DNA of 49,690 nucleotides from Thalassotalea sp. (GTDB taxonomy: Bacteria > Pseudomonadota > Gammaproteobacteria > Enterobacterales > Alteromonadaceae), in NCBI GenBank assembly GCA_022448425.1, contig JAKVCY010000158.1, forward strand, positions 1 to 49,690, in the 5' to 3' direction. The position numbers and the translations under genes were made by a program. Shown in pieces: positions 1 to 8,790 of the stretch (the stretch's first letter is position 1; each line of letters starts with the position of its first letter). The notes under the pieces were generated by a model that saw nothing but the letters and a program-made list of their open reading frames with translations, was not told the origin of the DNA and ran no database searches.

Positions 1-252
1 GATTGCAGAGAATGGTTACTCTCGACAACTGCGTCCTGCGTTGTCCTAATTCACCACATCCATGTGGTTCCATTGTCAAAATCAATAACGCAGCATATAA
101 GCCTTTTAAACTCGCCCTCTGGGAGCTTGTCAGGAAAGTGACAATTTCACAAATTTCCTTGTTGGTGAGTAACTACAACAGCATAAATTTGCTTTATTCT
201 AACTTCCCTGACATAACTCTGAAGTGGTTAAATATTTATTTCAATTGGTATT
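1..252 (+). repeat. Interspersed repeat, copy A (partial at the left edge)
   Basis: This stretch aligns with the reverse complement of 32019-32269 over its whole length, with roughly four in five positions identical by eye. Both copies share the hairpin ACCACAT-CC-ATGTGGT (53-68 here) and the segment GACAAC...GTTGTC just before it. One end of the family reads TTGGTAT (245-251); the other end may lie left of base 1. An open reading frame crosses it (3-260), but its hydrophobic product resembles no family I know and the second copy does not preserve it, so I treat the element as non-coding. No transposase is visible, so it may be a MITE or another non-autonomous repeat. Confidence 0.75.
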
Positions 253-312
253 ACAGGTGAGTTTGGGTTTTCTAGTACTCTCAACAAAACCTCAACAACT
301 ATCGCTAAATAC

Positions 313-346
313 CCTACCTTAGAACTTGCAAGCAAGCTAAGGTAGG
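313..346. terminator. Long perfect-arm hairpin downstream of the acyl-CoA dehydrogenase gene
   Basis: CCTACCTTAG (313-322) is followed by its exact complement CTAAGGTAGG (337-346). The interior CTTGC-AA-GCAAG could extend the stem past a two-base bulge. It lies about 80 bases beyond the stop codon of the minus-strand acyl-CoA dehydrogenase gene, the expected place for its terminator. No long T tract follows on the minus strand, so intrinsic termination is uncertain; it could also be an RNA-stabilising hairpin. Confidence 0.4.
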
Positions 347-427
347 CAAAGAAAGGTATGGATTGAGATAGTTTTCTGTTGAGATATCAATAAAGCAACA
401 TATCGGCCAATAAACAATATAACGGGT

Positions 428-1579
428 TTAGCTGGCTAATAAACTGCGCGCTATAATGACCTTTTGAATCTCACTAGTACCTTCATAAATTGAGGTAATA
501 CGCACGTCACGCGCTAAACGCTCAAGCGGATATTCCTTAATGTACCCTGCGCCTCCAAGCAATTGCTGCGCATCGTAACAAGCCTTGTTAGCTTTTTCTG
601 AAGCAAATAATTTAGCCATTGAAGCAGCTTGACCAAAAGGCTGCCCCTTCTCTTTTAAATCAGCTGCCTGCATTAATAATAGGCGTGATGCCTCCAGCTC
701 AGTGTATCTGTCAGCTAATTTCCATTGTAAACCTTGGAAGCTCGATAATGATTGACCAAACTGCTCACGTTCTGTGATGAACTGTCTAGCATAGTCCATG
801 GCCGCTAAACCAACACCTAACGCTAAAGAACCGATACCGATGCGACCACCTGCTAATTCACCGACAGCAATGGCAAAGCCTTTGTCCTCTTCGCCCATCA
901 ACGTAGATGCTGGTATACGGCAATTATCAAAATGAACTTCATTGGTCGGTGATGCTTTCTGGCCCATTTTTTCTTCGGCTTTACCGATTGTCATCCCAGG
1001 CGTATCCGCTTCAACGAGAAAACAAGAAATACCCTTACCTTTGCGTGCTTCAGGGTTTGTCACCGCCCAAACAACAAATACACCCGCAAATGAGCCACTG
1101 GTTATATAGATTTTACTGCCATTTAATACATAGTCATCGCAGTCTTTTACCGCAGTTGTTTTCATGCTGGCAGGATCAGAACCGGCAGCAGGTTCTGTTA
1201 AACAAAAGCCACCCGCCAAGTATTCGCCGCTACATATTTTAGGCAGGTATTTTTGTTTTTGTTCGTCATTACCGACGGCTTGAATAACTTCGGCTACCAT
1301 ATTTGTCACAGACGTTGTAACAGCAGTAGACGCACAAGCTCTTGCAAGCTCGGTAATCGCTAAACTAAACGCCACAGTACCGGCTTCAACGCCACCGTAC
1401 TCACTTGAAATATTTAGCCCCATAAAGCCTAGTTCAGCGAGTTTTTTAAGGTTAGTTTGAAAGAGAGTTTGGTCGTTATGGTGATCTAGCTCAGCGGCTA
1501 CTGGTGCCAACTCGCTGTCTGCGAATTTGCGCGCCATATCTTGAATCATTAATTGCTCTTCTGTTAATGATAAATCCAT
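428..1579 (-). CDS. Acyl-CoA dehydrogenase (short-chain/butyryl type)
   Basis: The 383-residue product has the full length and motif order of FAD-dependent acyl-CoA dehydrogenases, which oxidise acyl-CoA to trans-2-enoyl-CoA and pass electrons to ETF. Visible landmarks are the N-terminal MDLSLTEEQ helix, the FAD and substrate segment CLTEPAAGSDPASMKT, the middle beta domain with EKMGQKASPTNEV, the REQFGQ segment and the C-terminal QLLGGAGYIKEYP and IYEGTSEIQ motifs. The Glu of IYEGT is the usual catalytic base in the short- and medium-chain branch. It appears monocistronic; the preceding gene ends at 1772 behind a terminator. Chain-length preference cannot be read from sequence, and branched-chain substrates remain possible. 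Confidence 0.92.
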   Translation of the reverse strand: MDLSLTEEQLMIQDMARKFADSELAPVAAELDHHNDQTLFQTNLKKLAELGFMGLNISSEYGGVEAGTVAFSLAITELARACASTAVTTSVTNMVAEVIQAVGNDEQKQKYLPKICSGEYLAGGFCLTEPAAGSDPASMKTTAVKDCDDYVLNGSKIYITSGSFAGVFVVWAVTNPEARKGKGISCFLVEADTPGMTIGKAEEKMGQKASPTNEVHFDNCRIPASTLMGEEDKGFAIAVGELAGGRIGIGSLALGVGLAAMDYARQFITEREQFGQSLSSFQGLQWKLADRYTELEASRLLLMQAADLKEKGQPFGQAASMAKLFASEKANKACYDAQQLLGGAGYIKEYPLERLARDVRITSIYEGTSEIQKVIIARSLLAS

Positions 1580-1701
1580 CGAGAATACCTGTTGTTTGTT
1601 GTCATTAACGCGCTGAAATTATTATTAGATAGAAGAATACAGCGCACATTTCTAATGTGAGCAAGTTTACCCTACCTCACATTAGCCGTAGATAGCGGCA
1701 C

Positions 1702-1735
1702 AAAAAAAGCCCTCTAAATAGAGCGCTTTTTTGTA
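1702..1735 (-). terminator. Intrinsic terminator of the folB-folK-uppP operon
   Basis: AAAAAAGC-C-CTCT-AAAT-AGAG-C-GCTTTTTT forms a stem with one C:C mismatch. On the minus strand it ends in a run of T, about 40 bases after the uppP stop codon. Confidence 0.7.
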
Positions 1736-1771
1736 TTTATTTCATTACAGCTTTATTGCACAGAGCACGGC

Positions 1772-2596
1772 TTAGAGTGCGAAAATCAGTAGCGTGATAC
1801 CTAAGATAAGGCGATAAATAACAAACGGTACCATGCCAATTTTGTTCACTAAAATAAGAAAATAATGAATACATGCATAAGCACTAACGAACGATAAAAC
1901 GCTGCCAATCGCCATTGAATACCAATCAACCGGCGCCGTGCCTGTAATTAATTTTAACGTTAGATAGCCACCCGCCATTGATATTGCAGGAATCGACATT
2001 AAGAAAGATAAACGTGCCGCATTTTCTCTTGTTAAACCCAGCATTAAGCCCGCAGTCATGGTAATACCCGAACGAGAAGTTCCCGGAATAATTGCTAGCA
2101 TTTGGGCAACACCGATGATCATCGTGCCTTTGAAACCCAAGGTTTCCATAGATACATTTTGCTTTGCTTTAATATCAACGAAACCAAGTAATAAACCAAA
2201 TAGAATTGTTGTTGCAGCAATGACAAGTACTGAGCGTAAGTTCTCTTCGATAAAATCAGCACTCAAATAACCGAATAACCCCAAAGGAATCGATGCAAAG
2301 ATAATCCACCATGCAAGCTTTCCATTAAATATCTGCTCTGCGGTTAGCGCTGCATCATCCTCTTTGTTGGGCGTAAGTGTTGCATACCAAGCCACCAACA
2401 TATCGCCAATTTCTTTGCGGAAATAAAGACAAACCGCCAACAACGAACCCACGTGAACAGCAACGTCAAATGCTTGCCCTTGGTCCACCCAGCCCAACAA
2501 TTGCGACGGCAATATTAAATGAGCAGAGCTAGAGATTGGTAAAAACTCGGTTAGGCCTTGAATAAGCGCTAGCAATATAATTTCGATAATATCCAT
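1772..2596 (-). CDS. uppP: Undecaprenyl-diphosphatase (BacA/UppP family)
   Basis: This integral membrane enzyme recycles undecaprenyl pyrophosphate to the monophosphate carrier used for peptidoglycan and surface polysaccharides. The 274-residue product shows the family signatures GLTEFLPISSSAHL near the N-terminus and PGTSRSG in the second half, with about eight hydrophobic segments. I place the start at the ATG at 2596 (MDIIEIILL) because GGAAA precedes it and family members begin there; the longer frame back to 2671 would overlap folK. The gene follows folK by 14 bases and is probably the last gene of the fol operon. Its product also supplies the carrier lipid that the polysaccharide locus in this window would need. 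Confidence 0.93.
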   Translation of the reverse strand: MDIIEIILLALIQGLTEFLPISSSAHLILPSQLLGWVDQGQAFDVAVHVGSLLAVCLYFRKEIGDMLVAWYATLTPNKEDDAALTAEQIFNGKLAWWIIFASIPLGLFGYLSADFIEENLRSVLVIAATTILFGLLLGFVDIKAKQNVSMETLGFKGTMIIGVAQMLAIIPGTSRSGITMTAGLMLGLTRENAARLSFLMSIPAISMAGGYLTLKLITGTAPVDWYSMAIGSVLSFVSAYACIHYFLILVNKIGMVPFVIYRLILGITLLIFAL

Positions 2597-2610
2597 AAAT
2601 AAATTTCCGT

Positions 2611-3150
2611 CTATTGAGTGCGTTCTAGGTCTACTGAAGATTGCACAGCATTTGCTTTTATTGGCTGCCAAAGCAGTGGTCTTTGTTCTATTTGCTGACT
2701 TGCCTTGTCAAATGCTCGCCATAACTCTGTATAACTTTGCCCGTTAGTGGGGTGAATTGCATGGGGCGCTACTTCTGCTAAAGGCCACAATACAAAAGCG
2801 TGCTTTAATATTTCTTCACGAGGTAATTGCACAGGTTTATCACAAACTTGGTTTTCATAGAGAAGTAAGTCGAGATCTAATGTTCGCGGGCTGTATTTTA
2901 CTGCATCTGCAGCCCGACCATTGGCAAGTTCAATTTGTCTTAGCTTCAACGCTAATTCTTCCAACGGAAGGTCGGTAGTCGCCCCAACCACCAAGTTATA
3001 AAATTCAGGCCCTTCAAAACCAATCGCTTCACATGCGTATAAAGAGGATAAGGTTAATTCGCCAAGCAGTTCATGAAGGTCATCAAGGCCTTTGTTGACA
3101 TAAGTTTCACGCTCAACATTCGAGCCGATAGAAATATAAATCGTTGCCAT
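2611..3150 (-). CDS. folK: 2-amino-4-hydroxy-6-hydroxymethyldihydropteridine pyrophosphokinase
   Basis: FolK transfers pyrophosphate from ATP to hydroxymethyl-dihydropterin in folate synthesis. The 179-residue product begins MATIYISIGSNVERE, has the pterin-binding region, and carries the signature SPRTLDLDLLLYEN followed by LPREEILKHAFVLWPLAEVAP, with RTLDLDLL as the metal- and ATP-binding core. It lies five bases after folB and directly before uppP, in a fol operon as expected. The length is slightly longer than E. coli FolK because of a C-terminal tail. Confidence 0.93.
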   Translation of the reverse strand: MATIYISIGSNVERETYVNKGLDDLHELLGELTLSSLYACEAIGFEGPEFYNLVVGATTDLPLEELALKLRQIELANGRAADAVKYSPRTLDLDLLLYENQVCDKPVQLPREEILKHAFVLWPLAEVAPHAIHPTNGQSYTELWRAFDKASQQIEQRPLLWQPIKANAVQSSVDLERTQ

Positions 3151-3155
3151 AAGAA

Positions 3156-3524
3156 TTAGCTTACTTGCGAGGCTAAAGTACCACGCTCTATTTCTACACC
3201 CACGGTATCTGCATTATGCACAGCTCCCGGTTTACCTATGGTCAATGTTAACCAAGGAATCTGGTACTCTGTCATTAAAAATGCTGCCATGCGTTCCGCT
3301 AATGTTTCTAACAGATCGACTGGGTTGTCGTTAGCGAATTTTTCTACTGCTACCGAAATAGCCGCATAATCGAGGGTTTTGTCTAATTCGTCGTTAGCTG
3401 CTGCGGGCTTAATATCCCAAGCCATTGCCAAATCAATAACAAGTGTTTGTTTTATTTGTTTTTCCCACTCGTAAAAACCAATCGTTGTTTGGATTTTCAA
3501 TCCACGAATAAAGACTTTATCCAC
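3156..3524 (-). CDS. folB: Dihydroneopterin aldolase
   Basis: FolB converts 7,8-dihydroneopterin to 6-hydroxymethyl-dihydropterin and glycolaldehyde. The 122-residue protein has the usual small T-fold length and motifs ([52 protein letters not shown]). The start codon is GTG, preceded by AGGG eight bases upstream. It is the first gene of folB-folK-uppP and is divergent from plsY, as in many gammaproteobacteria. Confidence 0.92.
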   Translation of the reverse strand: MDKVFIRGLKIQTTIGFYEWEKQIKQTLVIDLAMAWDIKPAAANDELDKTLDYAAISVAVEKFANDNPVDLLETLAERMAAFLMTEYQIPWLTLTIGKPGAVHNADTVGVEIERGTLASQVS

Positions 3525-3651
3525 GGTTTTACCCTGCTTTCCAAGCTATTTTAAAATTAAATGGCGAGTTTACCTTTCAAGGTCTAGAAAAACCAGCAGT
3601 GAAACGGATAGAATGAACTCAGCAGGCAATTTATTGAGAATTAAGGACAAT

Positions 3652-4242
3652 ATGCTTATCACTGGCTTAATGATAGTAGTCGCCTATATCGTAGGGTCGA
3701 TTTCTAGCGCTATATTGATATGCCGTTTGGTAGGTTTGCCTGATCCCCGCTCTACTGGCTCTAAAAACCCTGGCGCTACTAACGTACTCAGGATGAGCAA
3801 TAAAGCCACTGCCGCCAGCGTATTAGTTTTCGATGTGTTAAAAGGGACGATTCCTGTTTGGGGCGCTTACTTCTTGGGTATTGAGCCGCTTTGGCTAGGA
3901 CTCATTGGTGTTGCCGCCTGTTTAGGGCACATGTACCCAATATTCTTCGGTTTCTCTGGCGGAAAAGCAGTGGCAACGGCGTTTGGCGTGTTACTGCCAA
4001 TAGGTCTTGATTTAGGTTTTTTACTATTGTTGACTTGGATTAGCATTGCCAAAAGCACCAAGTACTCTAGCCTTGCAGCGATAGTGACAGTGGGTCTTGC
4101 ACCACTTTACGTGTGGTTGTTAAAGCCTGAATACGTCTACCCTGTATTAATGCTGTCTTCGCTGATTATTTTGCGACACAAAGACAACATCATTCGGTTA
4201 TACAAAGGTACTGAGCCTAAGATCAGCAAATACAAAGTTTAG
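3652..4242 (+). CDS. plsY: Acyl-phosphate:glycerol-3-phosphate acyltransferase PlsY
   Basis: PlsY makes lysophosphatidic acid from acyl phosphate and glycerol-3-phosphate at the inner membrane. The 196-residue product is hydrophobic with about five membrane segments and the conserved loops [49 protein letters not shown] and [12 protein letters not shown] prefer the ATG at 3652, which has AAGGA just upstream and gives the usual [16 protein letters not shown] start; the in-frame ATG at 3613 has a poor ribosome site. It is divergent from folB and convergent with tsaD. Confidence 0.93.
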   Translation: MLITGLMIVVAYIVGSISSAILICRLVGLPDPRSTGSKNPGATNVLRMSNKATAASVLVFDVLKGTIPVWGAYFLGIEPLWLGLIGVAACLGHMYPIFFGFSGGKAVATAFGVLLPIGLDLGFLLLLTWISIAKSTKYSSLAAIVTVGLAPLYVWLLKPEYVYPVLMLSSLIILRHKDNIIRLYKGTEPKISKYKV

Positions 4243-4279
4243 TTGAACTTATGGTCAGTTGAGCTTAGACCTTAATGAA

Positions 4280-5293
4280 CTAGCAAGCGTCCAATGTATC
4301 CAATGGCCAACGAGGTGTCGCTTTAAAGGTTAAATCGGCAGATACACCTGACTTTAATCGTTGCATACCTGCATAAGCTATCATCGCACCATTATCTGTA
4401 CAGAACTCTGGTCGCGGATAGAACACTTTGCCACCTAACTTATCGGTAACGACTTCTAACTTTTCTCGTAACGATGTATTGGCACTCACACCACCAGCGA
4501 TAACTAATCGCTTTAAATCACATTGTTCGAGCGCACGTCGGCATTTAATCGCTAAGGTATCAACGACCGCTTCTTGGAATGCATAGGCAATATCAGCGTG
4601 AGTCTGTGGACTGTTATCTTCTTTTGCAATCGTATTAGCTGTAAAAGTCTTCAGGCCACTGAAACTAAAATCTAAACCTGGGCGGTCTGTCATCGGGCGA
4701 GGAAACTTAAAACGACCTGCTGTTCCATCTTCCGCCATTTTGGCAAGCACCGGGCCACCTGGGTAATCTAAGCCTAGTAACTTAGCTGTCTTATCAAAAG
4801 CTTCACCAGCAGCATCGTCAACTGACTCACCCAATAGCTCGTATTCACCAATACCATCTACACGCACCAACATTGTATGACCACCAGATACGAGTAACGC
4901 GACAAATGGAAACTCAGGAACATCATCTTCAAGCATAGGCGCCAATAAATGGCCTTCCATATGATGCACAGGTACAGCTGGGATGTTCCAACCATAGGCT
5001 AAGCTGCGGCCAATAGAGCAACCGACTAATAATGCACCGACCAGGCCTGGTCCAGCAGTGTAAGCGACACCATCTAAATCTTTTGGTGTTAATCCAGCGT
5101 CCGCCAACACTTCTTTGATCAACGGAATGGTTTTGCGCACGTGGTCACGAGATGCAAGTTCAGGTACCACTCCGCCGTAATCAGCGTGAACGGCAATTTG
5201 ACTGTATAGACGATGGGACATAATCCCCTGCTCTTCGTCGTAAATCGCAATACCAGTTTCATCACAGGAAGTTTCAATACCTAAAATACGCAT
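4280..5293 (-). CDS. tsaD: tRNA N6-threonylcarbamoyladenosine transferase TsaD
   Basis: TsaD transfers threonylcarbamoyl to A37 of ANN-decoding tRNAs in the TsaB-TsaD-TsaE complex. The 337-residue protein starts [14 protein letters not shown], has the metal-binding HHMEGH (His111 and His115), the nucleotide loops SGGHTML and [10 protein letters not shown], and the C-terminal [12 protein letters not shown]. Length and motifs are canonical. It lies divergent from rpsU across a roughly 700-base region that contains a MITE-like insertion. Confidence 0.96.
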   Translation of the reverse strand: MRILGIETSCDETGIAIYDEEQGIMSHRLYSQIAVHADYGGVVPELASRDHVRKTIPLIKEVLADAGLTPKDLDGVAYTAGPGLVGALLVGCSIGRSLAYGWNIPAVPVHHMEGHLLAPMLEDDVPEFPFVALLVSGGHTMLVRVDGIGEYELLGESVDDAAGEAFDKTAKLLGLDYPGGPVLAKMAEDGTAGRFKFPRPMTDRPGLDFSFSGLKTFTANTIAKEDNSPQTHADIAYAFQEAVVDTLAIKCRRALEQCDLKRLVIAGGVSANTSLREKLEVVTDKLGGKVFYPRPEFCTDNGAMIAYAGMQRLKSGVSADLTFKATPRWPLDTLDAC

Positions 5294-5453
5294 AAAATAA
5301 CTAACGCCAAACGAGTTAAATCGTTAAATAAAATAAGGGATGCGCGATTTTACCAGCAACTCTTTTCAGTTGCTATCTTTATAGACATCCTTGAAACTGT
5401 AAACATGCACTCAATATTGGGCGTTAATTTTGCCAACCTTTATGGTGATTACT

Positions 5454-5719
5454 AGGGTCTGTTGACCTTTGTTTAGATTTTCTGCAATTGGCTATTTTTG
5501 ATGATGGCAAGGCAGCATGAACGAAGTTTGGACATTCCAAATGAGTGAATGCTAATGCCGCTAGCGTTAGAAATAGCCATTGCCCGAAGGGCTGAGGCCA
5601 AAATCACTTTACTCTGCGTTGAAAATTGTTGATTTAGATGACTAAATGACACAATTTTCACTTTAATTAAAGTAATTCTATCTCTCAGCAGAATTATTAA
5701 ACAAAGATAAACAAACCCT
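5454..5719. mobile_element. MITE-like element with terminal inverted repeats
   Basis: The 32-base ends 5454-5485 and 5688-5719 are imperfect inverted repeats; about 25 of 32 positions match, with AGGGT at the very tip and CTTTGTTTA inside. A TA dinucleotide sits at each tip (5453-5454 and 5719-5720), which would fit TA-targeting insertion of the IS630/mariner type. The interior (266 bp in total) has no plausible coding frame of its own. It is inserted between tsaD and the rpsU promoter; the rest of 5294-5998 holds only that promoter. Family assignment is inference. Confidence 0.6.
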
Positions 5720-5871
5720 ATGCCGTAATTAACGATTGAAATCCTAGTTTCGTTAGAAGAACTACTAGAAGAATTGATTGTAAAGCACTCGATTTTTATT
5801 TCTGACACGAACAAATCTTCATCAGCTTTGAACACTGAGCTAGAAAACCTTCCCTATCTTCGCTTTTTCCC

Positions 5872-5900
5872 TTTACAGCATTGTCGATTCAGATTAGAAT
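5872..5900 (+). promoter_or_regulatory. Likely sigma-70 promoter of the rpsU operon
   Basis: TTTACA (5872-5877) and TAGAAT (5895-5900) are separated by 17 bases, followed by a GC-rich discriminator. The rpsU start codon is about 100 bases downstream, leaving room for an untranslated leader. Confidence 0.6.
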
Positions 5901-5998
5901 GCGCGCCCCAATTAACCAATATGAGCGTACAAACGCGAAGCTGGATAAACAGTACAAGCGTGAGTAGATTTATATAGAAATATTAAGGTAAGAGGCAT

Positions 5999-6214
5999 AT
6001 GCCAGTTATTAAAGTAAGAGAAAACGAACCATTTGACGTAGCACTACGTCGTTTTAAACGTTCTTGTGAGAAAGCAGGAATCCTTTCAGAAGTACGTCGT
6101 CGCGAGTCATACGAAAAGCCGACTTGGGAACGTAAGCGTAAGAAAGCTGCTGCTGTTAAGCGCGCTGCTAAGAAATTATCTCGTGAGAACGCACGTCGCG
6201 TTCGTATGTACTAA
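5999..6214 (+). CDS. rpsU: 30S ribosomal protein S21
   Basis: This 71-residue basic protein is the standard bS21 ([21 protein letters not shown] start, Arg/Lys-rich helix, and the RRVRMY end). S21 acts in translation initiation near the anti-Shine-Dalgarno end of 16S rRNA. AGAGG precedes the ATG. It is the first gene of the classical macromolecular-synthesis operon rpsU-dnaG-rpoD, here with yqeY between rpsU and dnaG. Confidence 0.98.
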   Translation: MPVIKVRENEPFDVALRRFKRSCEKAGILSEVRRRESYEKPTWERKRKKAAAVKRAAKKLSRENARRVRMY

Positions 6215-6271
6215 TTTATTGTTTATCAATCGATAACAATTATTAGACAAAATTTTGCTTGAGACTGAAAC

Positions 6272-6718
6272 ATGAGTTTGCTTGTTCAATTAAAAGATGA
6301 AATGAAAAACGCAATGCGTGCCAAGGAAAAAATTAAACTTGGTGCTATTCGCATGGCGTTGTCGGCAATTAAGCAAGCAGAAATCGACAATAAAACCGAG
6401 TTAGATGATGCTGGTATTATTGCGGTGTTAACCAAAATGGTTAAACAACGCAAAGAGTCGATAGCTATGTATACCGAAGGTGGACGCGATGAGCTAGCGG
6501 CTAATGAAGCGACAGAAGTTGCAGCATTAGAAGCATTTCTCCCGACGCCTCTTACCGAAGAAGAGATCAACGAGATGATCACTTCAACCATTGCTGATGT
6601 CGATGCCAGTTCAATGGCCGACATGGGCAAAGTAATGGCAGTATTAAAACCTGCAATGCAAGGTAAAGCCGATTTAGGCGCTGTCAGTGGTAAAGTTAGA
6701 GCAGCATTAAACAGTTAA
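6272..6718 (+). CDS. yqeY: GatB/YqeY domain protein
   Basis: The 148-residue protein matches the YqeY family, which resembles the C-terminal tRNA-binding domain of GatB. Seen here are MSLLVQLKDEMKNAMRAKEK, the mid-region LTKMVKQRKESIAMYTEGGR and the end MGKVMAVLKPAMQGKADLGAVSGKVRAAL (given in part). Its biochemical role is not firmly known; a link to aminoacyl-tRNA metabolism is inferred from the fold. The gene sits 57 bases after rpsU and ends in an intrinsic terminator, so dnaG may need readthrough or its own promoter. Confidence 0.9.
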   Translation: MSLLVQLKDEMKNAMRAKEKIKLGAIRMALSAIKQAEIDNKTELDDAGIIAVLTKMVKQRKESIAMYTEGGRDELAANEATEVAALEAFLPTPLTEEEINEMITSTIADVDASSMADMGKVMAVLKPAMQGKADLGAVSGKVRAALNS

Positions 6719-6743
6719 CCTCAGTTAACGTTTAATGACAAAG

Positions 6744-6775
6744 AAACCGTGATGCTTTGGCTTCGCGGTTTTTTT
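6744..6775 (+). terminator. Intrinsic terminator between yqeY and dnaG
   Basis: AAACCGTGATGC pairs with GGCTTCGCGGTT across a short loop with one mismatch, and seven or more T follow. Its position recalls the internal terminator between rpsU and dnaG in E. coli that keeps primase levels low. Confidence 0.7.
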
Positions 6776-6889
6776 ATGCCAGAATATTTCCCCCGTTGTT
6801 TTTCTAATTGTCTCTTTCTCGTAGGGAACGAAAACAAAGCGGGCTTTTCTCAATACAACAACGACTAAGTAGAAGCGTAATAAACATTC

Positions 6890-8650
6890 ATGGCTGGATT
6901 AATCTCTCGACAATTTATAGACGACTTACTCGCCCGCACAGATATTGTTGAACTGATAAATTCTCGCGTCCCGTTGAAAAAAGCGGGCAAAAACTATCAA
7001 GCCTGTTGCCCTTTCCACACTGAGAAAACACCATCATTTAGCGTAAGTCCAGACAAGCAGTTTTATCATTGTTTTGGCTGTGGTGAACACGGTAACGCAA
7101 TCTCGTTTTTGATGGAGTATGACCGCCTAGAGTTTGTCGATGCCATCGAAGAACTAGCCTCAATAAACGGCGTTGAAGTTGAGCGTGATGAACGTCAACA
7201 AACGCCAGAGCAGCAGCGTAAATACCAACAAGCACAGCAACAAAAGCAAGATGACTATCAGTTGATGGAACAAATTGCTCGATTCTACCAACAGCAGTTG
7301 CGTGCAGCAACTGATAAAGACACTGCGATAAACTACCTAAAAGGCCGCGGCCTTACGGGTGAAGTAGCTAAGCGCTTTGGTATCGGTTACATCTCAGATA
7401 ATTGGGATGGCATGATGAACATTTTTGCCAAGAACAATAACCTCTCTAGGCAGCTCGTTGACCTGGGTATGGCCATTGAAGGTGATAAAGGTCGTCCATA
7501 CGATAGATTTCGCGGACGCATTATGTTTCCTATTCGCGATCGTCGCGGCCGCGTCATTGGCTTTGGTGGCCGAGTATTAACGGACGGCACACCAAAATAC
7601 CTAAACTCTCCCGAAACGCGTATATACCACAAAGGGCAAGAGCTCTACGGCCTATTCGAAGCGAAAAAAGCGAACAAAAACTTAACTCGCTTAGTGGTAG
7701 TTGAAGGTTATATGGACGTGGTCGCACTGGCTCAACATGGCATTGATTACGCCGTCGCTTCACTTGGTACATCGACAACCCCCGAACAATTGCAAACGCT
7801 CTTTCGCACCGTAACAGAAGTGATTTGTTGTTACGATGGTGACCGTGCGGGTCGAGAAGCGGCATGGCGAGCAATGGATAATGCGTTACCACTTATTCGC
7901 GATGGTATCTCCCTAAAATTTGTCTTCTTACCGGATGGTGAAGATCCAGATAGTTTGGTTCGTCAACAAGGACAGCAGGCATTCGAGCAGATTTTAGATC
8001 AAGCACAGCCGCTATCTAAATTTCTGTTGGAAAACTTAATAGCCAAAGTTGATATGACCAGTATTGAAGGCAAAGCTTCACTAGCAGAGCAAACTCAGCC
8101 CTATATTAACAAGTTACCAGAGAGCATACTTAAAGACTCTTTGATAAACGAGCTTGCCAATAATTTTGGCGCAGGTGGAGAACAGCTGGCAAAACAGTTT
8201 CAGCAAAAAACACCTGCTCAACAAGCAGCAAAGAACAACAAGCCGACACGCACAACGCCAGTTCGTCTGGCTATTGCTTTATTACTTGAAAAGCCCGAGC
8301 TTGTTAGCAGCCTGCCAAACGCAGGGGTTCTAGCGCACCTTAATCGACCAGGTGTGCCCTTATTAAACGAATTGCTTGAAATTTGTGCGTCTAATCCCAA
8401 TATAAACAGCGGACAAATTGTTGAGCACTTCAGACAACGTGAAGAAGGTAAACAGCTCACAAAATTGCTGTGCTGGGAGCACCAAATAGATGCCGAACAC
8501 GCCGAAGATGTGTTCCTTGATAGCATCGAAAAATTACTTAATAGTTTAGTTGAGCAACGCACCGAGTTTTTATTGCAAAAAGCGCGGTTAAATCAACTCA
8601 CTATTGAAGAAAAACAAGAGTTACAACTCTTGTTAAATGAGCAATCCTAA
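6890..8650 (+). CDS. dnaG: DNA primase
   Basis: DnaG synthesises RNA primers at the replication fork. The 586-residue product has the N-terminal CHC2 zinc-binding domain (Cys40, His43, Cys61, Cys64 visible in CCPFH and HCFGCG), the RNA-polymerase core with RFRGRIMFPI and GFGGRVL, and the Toprim signature VVVEGYMDVVAL around residue 267 followed by CYDGDRAG. The C-terminal third is variable and would bind DnaB helicase. A Gln-rich linker (around residues 103-125) separates zinc and core domains. It lies behind a terminator and ahead of rpoD. Confidence 0.97.
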   Translation: MAGLISRQFIDDLLARTDIVELINSRVPLKKAGKNYQACCPFHTEKTPSFSVSPDKQFYHCFGCGEHGNAISFLMEYDRLEFVDAIEELASINGVEVERDERQQTPEQQRKYQQAQQQKQDDYQLMEQIARFYQQQLRAATDKDTAINYLKGRGLTGEVAKRFGIGYISDNWDGMMNIFAKNNNLSRQLVDLGMAIEGDKGRPYDRFRGRIMFPIRDRRGRVIGFGGRVLTDGTPKYLNSPETRIYHKGQELYGLFEAKKANKNLTRLVVVEGYMDVVALAQHGIDYAVASLGTSTTPEQLQTLFRTVTEVICCYDGDRAGREAAWRAMDNALPLIRDGISLKFVFLPDGEDPDSLVRQQGQQAFEQILDQAQPLSKFLLENLIAKVDMTSIEGKASLAEQTQPYINKLPESILKDSLINELANNFGAGGEQLAKQFQQKTPAQQAAKNNKPTRTTPVRLAIALLLEKPELVSSLPNAGVLAHLNRPGVPLLNELLEICASNPNINSGQIVEHFRQREEGKQLTKLLCWEHQIDAEHAEDVFLDSIEKLLNSLVEQRTEFLLQKARLNQLTIEEKQELQLLLNEQS

Positions 8651-8790
8651 GCACTTAAAAATAGGTTAGTGTTGCCGACTTATACAATAAAGATAAAAAT
8701 TTAAATCGCTGGTAATTTTATCGTCATCTTGCTAAAATTTACTGCTTACTGTTCTAATTTTGATAGCCAAAAATAGGTGGACTTTCGTCG

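Noticed and set aside
3..260. 85-codon open frame at the left edge
   Set aside because: It lies wholly within the interspersed repeat; the inverted copy at 32 kb does not preserve the frame and no ribosome site is visible.
5473..5835. 120-codon minus-strand frame upstream of rpsU
   Set aside because: It runs through the MITE-like element and out of its end, is low-complexity (Ser-rich) and resembles no protein.
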